From positions 1 to 10,631 of the forward strand of contig PITI01000577.1 in NCBI GenBank assembly GCA_004325065.1: a stretch of DNA of 10,631 nucleotides, given 5' to 3'. The notes beneath the pieces are model-generated. The model had not been told where the DNA came from. It worked only from the letters and a program-made list of their open reading frames with translations, and ran no database searches. The stretch is from Hamiltosporidium magnivora. Lineage: Eukaryota; Microsporidia; Dubosqiidae. Both the position numbers and the translations under genes were made by a program. Within the stretch, counting starts at the first letter, position 1. Every line of letters starts with the position of its first letter. Below are positions 1 through 7,299 of the stretch, piece after piece.

Positions 1-90
1 CAAACTATCAATGCTATAGCAATTAATGAAGCCATTATAACCCTGTTAAATTAAATCAAAAATTTTCATATTAAATGTAAGAAAATATAT

Positions 91-266
91 TTTTGTTTCG
101 ATTAAAATAGGAGTAATTAATTAAAACATCTTAAATGCTAGGAAAAATTTAATTGGATTTTTAAATTCATTTTTTTTTGTTTTTATCGAAATAGTAATAA
201 TTAATCATTAAATCACTATACATTCTAAGAATAATTCAATTAGTTTTTTAAATTAATTATTTTTAT
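91..266. repeat. Degenerate tandem duplication, ~88-bp unit, two copies
   Basis: Positions 91-178 and 179-266 align with each other from end to end. Both run through a T-rich start, a TCG(A) step, ATAG, TAATTAAT-like sequence, an ATTCTAAG/ATGCTAGG step, AATTGGAT/AATTAGTT and a T-run with AAATT. By eye identity is roughly 70-75%, so the duplication is old. The second copy ends where the transposon remnant at ~271 begins. Low complexity makes the exact edges uncertain. Confidence 0.55.
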
Positions 267-300
267 TTGCCTTTTATTGGTGAAAAGAGAATAACCACAT

Positions 301-465
301 AAAAAATATCTTCTCGGCAAAAAATAAGTAAAATCGGTATCTAAAATTATTGTTTCGATTATTGTGGTAATACGACTCGATAGCATTTTCTGTTGTACCA
401 TGGATGATTTTATGAAGGCAAGAAAGTCTATAGAAACTCGAAACTTTTTCTCAAATCTATTTTGA
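301..465 (+). pseudogene. Broken C-terminal coding remnant of the left transposon copy
   Basis: Reading 301-465 gives about 54 codons interrupted by one internal TAA near 325 and ending in TGA at 463-465. The peptide includes IIVSIIVVIRLDSIF and MDDFMKARKS, then RNFFSNLF. The right copy (9969-10163, minus) gives FFRLLVAIEPESIYY and STKLRNYFYRFI in the matching place. Most differences are conservative (L/I, D/E, F/Y, K/R, S/T), and both end at a TGA in the same codon. This supports a once-translated frame in the family. Whether the shared TGA was the natural end of the protein or an early lesion of the common ancestor cannot be decided from two copies. No named domain is recognised with confidence. 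Confidence 0.5.
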
Positions 466-618
466 AGCTTTTTTTTGATACTAGATTGCAGACTAATTTA
501 AACAGTTGGGGCATTGCGATGGAAAACAATAAAACCTAGCCTTGCTCATTCAAGTTAGAAGACTTGACGCCTGAGAGATACAAAAAAAACCTTTAAAAAC
601 GAGAAAGCTGAATAGCAG

Positions 619-638
619 GTTATACCCGTTGGTATGAC
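619..638 (+). other. Conserved RNA-type hairpin inside the transposon remnant (left copy)
   Basis: GTTATACC (619-626), loop CGTT (627-630) and GGTATGAC (631-638) form an 8-bp stem with one G-T wobble. The right copy has the identical stem at 9795-9814 (minus), with only the first loop base changed. It lies within a 42-bp block (616-657) that matches at 40 of 42 positions, whereas flanking sequence has diverged far more. Confidence 0.55.
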
Positions 639-1225
639 ATTGCACTGTCTAGGCGGACTTATGCAACCTACCGAGATATATATTAGCAAATAGTTTATTA
701 GGTTCTGAAAGTCTAGGGTAAGTAGAATGCTGCCTATTATTTGGAAAGCACAAAAAGAGTTTCAGCCTACGATCACATTCTATGCAACAGACGTAAAGGA
801 ATTCCTGGTATGTATCTCGCATATTTATCAAATTCTACAGTTTTTTAGGTGTCGAGTTGTGATGTAGGTATTGTAGAGAAATAATGTGAAGTGTTGAAGG
901 AACAGTTAGAAACCAATACCATGAACAGATTTAATCTTATTAAAACACTGTAACATTTGCTATCGTTTTAAAAAGAAGTGATATTTTATAATATATATAA
1001 GAAAATATGCTTACATTGCAATAAGATATTCTGAGAAATATCATTTTGCAGAATTTATCTTTAGATTTTCTCATTGGTTCTGCAGTATTTAATATTGTAT
1101 CTTCACATTTTTGTCTTAAATATATTTAGAAAAGAAATAAAAAGCTAAATTAACTATATATTTTTTTACTATATATGATATAAAATTCATGAGTGTAAAT
1201 TATATCGATCCTTTCTTTGTATATT

Positions 1226-1435
1226 CATATAAGCTTTGCGTGTGCGAGGTATAATAATGGGGTTCTAATCGTTCTTGCTATTCATTTTGCTCCTTAATAA
1301 TTCACGTCATCAGCCTTTGTTTCTATGGGTTAAGCTGAACCAACCTGGATATACGTCTGCTTTTTACTTTAATTAGACCGTATGTGGTTGAAAAACCGCC
1401 AAAACAGGTCTTCGACGCGTGCCTTCTTACCTATT
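1226..1435. other. Compositionally distinct block, possible unrecognised relic
   Basis: This ~210-bp interval carries more G and C than its surroundings, with runs such as GTGTGCGAGG, GAACCAACCTGG, GAAAAACCGCC and GACGCGTGCC. On the minus strand one frame stays open for about 35 codons and contains KTCFGGFSTTYGLIK followed by RRISRLVQLNP. I do not recognise a family. It could be a fragment of another mobile element or a degraded gene. Confidence 0.25.
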
Positions 1436-2103
1436 ATATAATTTATTTGAAATAAATTTTCTGAAAAGCTTTTTACTAAAGATACAACTTTAAAAATATT
1501 TTAAAATAAATCTGAACAGTAAAAATTTTTACAATTAAAAGAAAAAAAATAGACTCGTGTTGCCTAATTTTTTGTTAATACGTCTAATTGTGCTTTTACG
1601 TGTAAAATAAGTGAAAAAACATGTATAGATGGTAAAAAAAATACAAACGAGAATCATATATTTTGAGTACAGAGAAATTACTATAATTTTTCTATTATTT
1701 TAAACCGAAGCTTACAATAAATTCTATTCTAATTAATTAACCATAATAGTCCGGATTCTTTATAATGCTTACAATCTAATCATTCTCTGAATGGCTCAAA
1801 TATGCGCCCTCTTTGTTGATTTACTTCACATATCTTACGTTTTTCGGGAAAACAACTCCAAGACTACTTTATTTTACTATGTAAAAAGATAAAGATTGTT
1901 TGCGTACTCATCTTAAAATAAAATTCAAATATGTTTTCTTATGGCTCGTTTTTTGAAAAAAAAAGAGGATTTCTCCTACCCACCCGTTTTCCAATCGAAT
2001 CTAGAAAGTTTTAGGTATAAAAACTCTCTTTCTATGTCTAATTCACAACCAGATCTATACTTTTCTACGCCTTCTTTCTCCTAGCATATTTTATTCGCTT
2101 GTA

Positions 2104-2134
2104 TGATACTGCAACGAAAAAAATAACAGTATCA
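2104..2134. repeat. Perfect 8-bp inverted repeat (hairpin)
   Basis: TGATACTG at 2104-2111 pairs perfectly with CAGTATCA at 2127-2134 across a 15-nt A-rich loop. No gene lies next to it. It may be chance in such AT-rich sequence, though the arms include G/C pairs. Confidence 0.35.
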
Positions 2135-2715
2135 GAATGTCTGCATATTCGCCGTTTTTTTGATTAATGGATTCTGATATATTTGTTTCTCTCGTTCTTC
2201 TAAACGTTTATGCTTACAAAATCACCTTACTAATTTCAGAATTTGATATTTTTTTGATTTTCCTGGAATATATCTCAGAGGCTAGATAAAGAACGGCGGA
2301 AGCCAAAAAATTATATCAGTTATACAGACGAATATTCAGTTACCCAATCCATTCTTGTTACCTTTTTTTTAAACTTATTACACTGTTAAGTTTAAAAAAT
2401 ACAAAGAATTAAAGCCCATTCTATTTATTTGATTATATACCTATCAAGTTCATACAGAATTCTCATGAAATTTTTTTTTACCTTATGTGCTGAAAAACAA
2501 CAATTCCATACTCAAATTACCAATTTACTGAATAAATCGAATATATTCCATGCTTACATCGGCTATTTTTCTCTGCATCGCATTAAATATCAATAGTAAA
2601 ATTCATTTATAATAAGCCATGACCTTGAAATATTAATTACATTTTGAATTTTAAAAGTCGTTTTTATAGAAGTAAAGGTTATGCTTTTGTTTCTTTCTGG
2701 AATCAAGTAAAATGG

Positions 2716-2748
2716 ATTTTAATCTAAAAATAAAGTTGAGATTAAAAT
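2716..2748. repeat. Perfect 10-bp inverted repeat downstream of the secreted-protein locus
   Basis: ATTTTAATCT at 2716-2725 pairs perfectly with AGATTAAAAT at 2739-2748 across a 13-nt loop. It lies about 170 bp past the stop codon of the minus-strand frame ending at 2920, so it could be in that gene's 3' untranslated region. It has no run of G/C pairs and no known terminator form. Confidence 0.35.
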
Positions 2749-2919
2749 GGTCTAAGTTCCACAATTTACTCAAAAATTAAAGGTTGAATTGAATTAAAAA
2801 ATAGTGAGATTAAAAATTTGGTTCAATAAATTTAATAAAATAATATTCAATTGCTAGTATTCGTTTTGAATTATACTTTTCAAAAAAAAATAACAAACGA
2901 AGTAGATATATTTGATTGT

Positions 2920-3690
2920 TTAAACCAAATAATCGATTATGTTTTTTAAAGTGAAATTCTCGTTTGGTTCTTCGTTATTCTTAGTTGATAACAAACCATA
3001 CCTTGAGGGGAAATCAATCACATTTAGAATTTCGAAAAAATCTTTGTCCGTACAACGCTTTAGTTCTATTATATATAAGTGCAAACTCTCTCCTAATTTA
3101 GTATGTATGTAAATGGGAATAGCTGGTGTATAATTTTTAAATATTTCATAAGGCGCGAACCAATTAAAATTAAATTCAAACGTAATCTGAGAATCAGTAA
3201 AAAGAATCATAAATTTAGAAACATCATCAATACTATTTTTTGTATGAAAATACTCGAATTTTATGCATTTTATTAATGTTTCGTAACCATATGCTCTTTT
3301 GGCTGGTAATATGACCGTTTCATAATAATCCAAAGACATTAAGTTATAAAAGCTAATGCTGTATAAACTAATCATATTTTTCTTAGAAATTTTTGAAACA
3401 TATAAGTCTTCATAGGATTCTGACATATTTGTATCAATCATATACAAATTATAGTATCCATGGAGAAAATACGAATGTTTGCCAAATTTAAGTTCAAACA
3501 TTCCAATCATTTTGGTTTTTTCCAGATTTAAATCGATATTTTCTACTTCTGATATAATGTTAACACATGATACATTGTACAGATATGGCAGCAAATACGA
3601 ATTATTCGGTTGAAATTTCACAGGGATCTTTTTAGATTTGTTACTGCTTATATCTACTATTGACACATAAGAACTATCCATTCGAATCAT
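2920..3690 (-). CDS. Hypothetical protein, probable C-terminal part of a split secreted protein
   Basis: This is a 256-codon frame from ATG at 3690-3688 to TAA at 2922-2920, by far the longest in the window. I do not recognise a family. The product is rich in Tyr, Phe, Asn, Ser, Lys and Ile and lacks a signal peptide or an obvious membrane span. Alternating hydrophobic and polar residues, such as KHSYFLHGYYNLYMID at about residues 70-85 and DSQITFEFNFNWF near 165-177, suggest beta-strand folding. Its first 17 bp overlap the end of the frame at 3674-4219, with a one-base offset at a T4 run, so the true protein probably starts with that secreted N-terminus. A short relative lies at 10431-10625: DSQITFEFNFN here aligns with DSGITFDLNYN there. 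Alternatives are a separate overlapping gene or a young pseudogene. Confidence 0.7.
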   Translation of the reverse strand: MIRMDSSYVSIVDISSNKSKKIPVKFQPNNSYLLPYLYNVSCVNIISEVENIDLNLEKTKMIGMFELKFGKHSYFLHGYYNLYMIDTNMSESYEDLYVSKISKKNMISLYSISFYNLMSLDYYETVILPAKRAYGYETLIKCIKFEYFHTKNSIDDVSKFMILFTDSQITFEFNFNWFAPYEIFKNYTPAIPIYIHTKLGESLHLYIIELKRCTDKDFFEILNVIDFPSRYGLLSTKNNEEPNENFTLKNIIDYLV

Positions 3691-4219
3691 AAAATTTGGA
3701 GATTTTTCGAATGCATTTGTACATTTTAAAGAAGTTTGTCAAAAATGCTTTAAAAATATTTTCGTTGAGTATCGTAAAATTGCGTCTTGATCGATTGTTT
3801 GTGTTTTTGCAGTCTGATACCTTTATACTATGTATATAATAGGTGTTTTTTTCTAACTGTTTAAGTTTAAATGCTTTGAATTTGATTGTTTCAGTCTCAA
3901 AATTTGTCTTTAAAACGCGTCTAAAAATATCCATTTTATATTTCTTTGAAATTTTTGAATAAAAAAAAGTAGATAATGATTCGACAGCAAACTCAAGATG
4001 AGCATCATAAAATATTAAATCTGTTGATTCAATAATATTATACAAATTTTCTAACTGTTTAGTTTCTTCATTAAATAGATCCAGAGATTTTTTCATGAAA
4101 TATTCCCGATATTCATCTATATTATATTTTTCATTGCTATTATTTGCGCACAGACAAAATGCTTTAAAAAAACAAAAGAAAAACATATTTCTGCGATATA
4201 AATTCATCTTGATGTGCAT
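3674..4219 (-). CDS. Hypothetical secreted protein, N-terminal part (signal peptide)
   Basis: The frame has 181 codons from ATG at 4219-4217 to TAG at 3676-3674. A second ATG at 4207-4205 is the better start, because MNLYRRNMFFFCFFKAFCLC then forms a signal peptide: short basic n-region, Phe/Cys-rich core, likely cleavage near Cys-Ala. The mature part is charged and probably helical, with Lys/Glu/Asn-rich stretches such as EEYREYF-like and KAFKLKQLEKNTYY segments. No known domain is recognised. The last codons overlap the next frame, and omitting one T of the T4 run at 3694-3691 would carry translation directly into it. The combined product would be about 430 residues. A TATA-like box lies 22-27 nt upstream of the first ATG. 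The secreted, lineage-specific character is typical of parasite exported families, but the function is unknown. Confidence 0.7.
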   Translation of the reverse strand: MHIKMNLYRRNMFFFCFFKAFCLCANNSNEKYNIDEYREYFMKKSLDLFNEETKQLENLYNIIESTDLIFYDAHLEFAVESLSTFFYSKISKKYKMDIFRRVLKTNFETETIKFKAFKLKQLEKNTYYIHSIKVSDCKNTNNRSRRNFTILNENIFKAFLTNFFKMYKCIRKISKFYDSNG

Positions 4220-4240
4220 TTATGGTTATAAATAATTTAC

Positions 4241-4246
4241 TTTATA
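4241..4246 (-). promoter_or_regulatory. TATA-like box for the secreted-protein locus
   Basis: TATAAA is read on the minus strand at 4246-4241, in the context GATATAAAGTAA. It ends 22 nt upstream of the ATG at 4219 and 34 nt upstream of the preferred ATG at 4207. Spacing suits a compact promoter with a short leader, but TATA-like strings are common in this AT-rich sequence. Confidence 0.35.
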
Positions 4247-4285
4247 TCTAGTTTGAAATTTGGATAATAGTATTTTATCTAGATT

Positions 4286-4309
4286 AAATATTTTTTTAAA
4301 AAAATATTA
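4286..4309. repeat. Perfect 24-bp AT palindrome upstream of the secreted-protein locus
   Basis: The sequence is TAATA, seven T, seven A, then TATTA, and is its own reverse complement over 24 bp. Partial outer pairing (AGAT at 4281-4284 with ATCT at 4312-4315) extends it. It lies ~70-100 bp before the gene start on the minus strand, so it could be a promoter element or an extruding cruciform. It could also be an A/T-run coincidence. Confidence 0.4.
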
Positions 4310-5363
4310 TCATCTGTCAATCTTGTTTGCTTATTATCTTAGGTCATATGCTTATGTAGACCTTCCCTATTTAGGTTCTTAGATTAAATAGTATGTCTTT
4401 TATATTGTTCTACACTTCACATATTTATTATTCGATCGGTAATACCATGAATACGGCGGCCGCGAAGATTTATTCGAATTTTTACATTTTTTCGAAGGAT
4501 TTAAGGCACAAATAATAGTGTTTCGATTAATAATATCGCTCTTATGTTTGTTCATTAATCTTACGGTCAAATAATATTGTGAAGAAGTAGAACAGGAAAA
4601 ATAAATAACGTTTAAATTCTGTAATAGTTGGTAAGAATTGAAGTAGAACACTTTCTTTTACTTTTTTATGTTTTAATTTCTATAATAAGATTCGATATAA
4701 AAAATTTGTTGGAATTTCGTTGTAAGTTATTCTAACAACAAATATAAAATGAGAGATATAGTTAGTATCAACAAGTGATATCAACTCAAGATTACTTAAA
4801 ATACGTCCAAAGATTTCTTTCGCTTAACTAAAAAATTTGTAACCTGACGAAAACATTGAATTAGCGAAAATATATTGATGAATCTAATAGAAAGAGTCGA
4901 AAATACACGTTTCATACAAATATAAATGCCGATTAGGATGTATTGTTAGGTGATTAAAATAAAACTTTGAATTACATGTTTGATAAATCACCAATCGAAC
5001 CTTTGGATTGAAATAGAGAACATTTTAAATTTAAAAGGATGCGATTTATCATATTCAATAATAAATGAAATGGCTTTTACTAATTTTATTTTATTTTAGA
5101 GTTATCTTTAAAAAAATTATCGATATTAAAATAAAGTCTGCAATTTATTCAATGGTTTTTATTTTTACCAGCTTAAAACCCAATTCTTAATAGAACAGTG
5201 TTGTTTGATTATCAGCATAGAATAATGCAATTGATTTGAACTACAACACTCTCAGGGAAAAAGGAAATATATATTTATAACTTTAATTTATACATTATAT
5301 CATATAAAAACCGGTTTATTCAGACAAAGAAAAGGCTGTATATATCTTAAGACCAAACTAAAA
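4310..5363. other. Spacer between the secreted-protein locus and the Helitron
   Basis: No gene is supportable here. The minus-strand frame at 4400-4651 has only a GTG start, lacks coding character and is treated as chance. The notable item is an 11-bp pure G/C run at 4454-4464. The last ~100 bases before 5364 should contain the Helitron's 5' leader, but no terminus was recognised. Confidence 0.5.
4454..4464. other. Isolated 11-bp G/C run with a GCGGCCGC palindrome
   Basis: CGGCGGCCGCG is the longest pure G/C run noticed in the window and sits in otherwise AT-rich spacer. It contains the 8-bp palindrome GCGGCCGC at 4456-4463. On the minus strand it encodes part of SSRPPYSWYY, which loosely recalls the PPYSY start of forkhead domains, but nothing after it supports that. 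Confidence 0.4.
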
Positions 5364-5720
5364 ATGGCAGAACGTGATAAAACCAGAGAAAAAAGGCGAG
5401 AAAACAAAAATAATAAGATCTATAACGATTTAAGATTATAAGAACAGAAAGATCTAAAATAGAAAGAAATTTAGAGTAAATTATGAGTGAAAGATCTTAG
5501 AGAAAATTATAAGAAGAAAAAAAATTCAGATTTAAAATGATAAAAATATCTCGATAGCAGGTATTAAGGAGAAATAAGAAATGATAAGTTAATAGGATTG
5601 AAAAATTCAAGAGAAAATAGTTCGGTTGAAAAGACTAATGAAGAATCCAGAAGAAAACAAATATCACATATAATTTCTGAGTGCGACATAAAACAATACA
5701 ACCAGTATGTATAGCACTTT
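5364..5720 (+). pseudogene. Helitron N-terminal Lys/Arg/Glu-rich region
   Basis: The frame opens with 25 codons rich in Arg, Lys, Glu and Asn, then meets TAA, TAG and more stops. The same composition continues (EQKDLK, KEI, VKDLREKL, EEKKIQI) to about 5660. Charged, repetitive R/E-rich N-termini of this kind are common in Helitron proteins. Several stops fall where Arg would fit the repeat, but this cannot be proved from one copy. The block near 5700-5790 (NNV.EDSKYSVWKA) may be the relic of the Cys-rich segment usually found here. Confidence 0.55.
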
Positions 5721-5988
5721 AAGAACCTCTAGAATGAGATGACAAACAATGTATAAGAAGACAGTAAATATTCTGTTTGGAAAGCTCCTGTCTTGTGTAC
5801 AAATATATCAATATGAAGCCATCAACCGAGGAAATCGATAGCCACGTGGAGGCATGATAAATGTGTCATAAATAATTAGCTGTAAAGTTAAATATGCAGA
5901 GAATATGACGCTGAAAAATATACTAACAAATTTAAAACTTATCATTAGCTTCAAACAAGACCAGAATGATTGTACCCAGATGTCTCTT

Positions 5989-6360
5989 TTTTGCAAGATA
6001 GCGAGCAAAAAGCGGTTGAGACAATGAAGAAGCGAAAATCCATGAACCGAATACATCATGGTACATTGTTTTACTAATTTTGCAGCCGCTAATAGTAACC
6101 TATATTTGCAGTGACGTATTAACATGCTTAAATAGATTATCTACTGAACCAGATTTGCCATTTCTTATGATTACAAAGACGTCGATACAAAGACTTAAAA
6201 TCAAAATTGATACCCAGATGCCTTATCAAGCGGTTTATTACGAGGCCTTGATATCATATCAGCCTTCAAATCTTTCTTTAAAATAAAAATTTCATAGTAA
6301 TTTTAATATATGTGGTTCATGCTAAAGTGTAGAATTTTTTTTGGTTATGCTTCCAAAAGA
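5989..6360 (+). pseudogene. Helitron Rep-domain fragments, truncated at the HUH motif
   Basis: Four short blocks match the order of Helitron Rep regions. KIASKKRLRQ (~5995-6024) resembles the VKIESNRL segment. EPDLPFLMIT (6146-6175) resembles the RPDLFITMT strand. LDIISAFKSFFKIK, within 6241-6294, resembles the RPDLVARVFKLKL segment. VVHAKV (6312-6329) followed by FQK (6351-6359) resembles the strand leading into the EFQKRGLPHxH metal-binding motif. The sequence then leaves the domain: the His-hydrophobic-His core and the catalytic-Tyr region are absent, and by 6385 the post-Rep linker has begun. Individual blocks are weak; their order and spacing make the case. Confidence 0.6.
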
Positions 6361-6384
6361 TCTGACTGCAAAAATATCATTTTA

Positions 6385-7160
6385 TACTGGATGGAATTTA
6401 ACCCGTATGTTAGAGGTACTAAGCTGTCACGAAGCCATCTGGAGAATGTATAAATTTCTTACACAAGAAAAGAGCCACACCCGTAAAAGACATGGATCTC
6501 ATCTTGAAAGTAAAATTTTTATTTTAATCGTATCAATTTAAGATAAGAGAAGCTATTGGTGCAAGCAAAGAAGCACATTGACACCTTGGTTATCTAATAT
6601 CGATACCGCTAAGTACCTGAATTTAAAATACAAACAACCTTTTGAGAACTTTATTAATAAAATATCTAATGGCTACAACAAAAATAAACATCAAATTCAC
6701 TACCGAAGAACGTCATTATAAATATAAAGTATGTACCGCATTACTAAAACTTCTAATACTTCATATACCAGGTGCTTCTTCATTCGAATATTTAAAGAAT
6801 GCAAAAGAAAAACCTATATGACTATTTTGAAGTACTTGAGCATAAAGATTGATGACAGATGAAACTTTTGAAAAAACTTTGACACATCCTGACAATAAAA
6901 TCAGCGAAAAACTCTGAGATTTTTTTCTTAACAATTCTTTTTGTGATTTTACAAACATTACAAAACTATAGAAAATCAAACAAATAATCATATCGAATAA
7001 TTTTTTTCAAGAGCCTGCTTTCGAAGATTTTTGTGAATTATGTGTTGATTGTATGTTGCCGATAAAAATTCAATTCTAATAGCACTCAGGAAACTCTTTC
7101 TAGATTTTGATTTTACATCTCTATCCAAATCTGTATACCTGCTATACTTGAGAAAGAAGT
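6385..7160 (+). pseudogene. Helitron inter-domain region between Rep and helicase
   Basis: This is the best-preserved part of the fossil. LSCHEAIWRMYKF (~6418-6456) and EKSHT match the Helitron APEACWRIF...RSHT signature. LTPWLSN (6578-6598) opens a stop-free run to 6720 that corresponds to the LTAWF...W..R segment. RMYRIT (near 6731-6748) and LHIPGASSFEYLKNA (6759-6803) match GRMY and NHVRGPTSFEDLRT. LMTDETFEKTLTHPDN (6849-6896) matches the LGLLEDDxEW segment. FCDFTNITKL then TAG (6939-6971) sits where the family has a Cys..NP..LW motif, with the Trp codon now a stop. LFLDFDFTSLSKS (7094-7132) matches the GKSLxDFGLP region before the helicase. Confidence 0.8.
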
Positions 7161-7299
7161 AAATTTTTTATTGTAAAGAAACATTAAATGAGGATAAAAT
7201 GACGCTCTTCGATCCAAATTTGAGCACCGTAATTAGAGTCAGAAATGATCAAAGTATCTTATCTTATGGAATTTAGGAGATAGGCATGAAACATAAGTT

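Larger units (their letters stand above)
271..985 (+). mobile_element. Decayed transposon fragment, left copy (retroelement/LINE-like 3' part, tentative)
   Basis: This 715-bp stretch aligns collinearly with the reverse complement of ~9455-10165. Anchors shared in the same order include ATTGGT..GAATAACCACA near 277-299, TTGCAGAC near 487, GTTAGAAGAC near 554, the 42-bp block 616-657, GATCACA near 769, GTAGGTATTG near 864, and GTTTTAAAAAGA at 965-976. It therefore belongs to a dispersed repeat family. The first ~190 bp are coding-like: the same frame in both copies gives similar peptides ending at the same TGA. Further on, short peptide blocks resemble the C-terminal region of LINE polyproteins, for example NLAC then LEDLTPE, then VIPVGM followed by LGG. 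These lie in different frames with stops. The transposon call rests on the copy pair and coding decay; the LINE class is inference. No poly(A) tail or target-site duplication was recognised. Confidence 0.6.
986..2919. other. Long AT-rich spacer without a supportable gene
   Basis: I found no open frame with convincing start, composition or family resemblance on either strand. The stretch consists of A/T runs and mixed-frame sequence. A less AT-rich block at ~1226-1435 may be an old insertion and is listed separately. Two perfect hairpins are present, at 2104-2134 and 2716-2748. The first 100-200 bases may still belong to the left transposon copy, but low complexity hides the edge. Confidence 0.6.

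Noticed and set aside
649..831. Minus-strand frame of 60 codons containing VCCIECDRR
   Set aside because: It is antisense to the transposon remnant. The right copy shows some similarity on that strand too, but also an in-frame stop, and the sense-strand frame at 301-465 has the better conservation pattern.
4400..4651. Minus-strand frame of 83 codons with SSRPPYSWYY, recalling a forkhead start
   Set aside because: It begins at GTG, has no coding character, and nothing after the PPYS-like motif matches a forkhead domain.
5808..6125. Minus-strand open frame of 105 codons
   Set aside because: It is antisense to the Helitron Rep region, where plus-strand motifs fit a known family order; it has no family resemblance of its own.
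6761..6991. Minus-strand open frame of 76 codons
   Set aside because: It is antisense to the best-preserved Helitron segment (HIPGASSFEYL to the Cys..LW block).
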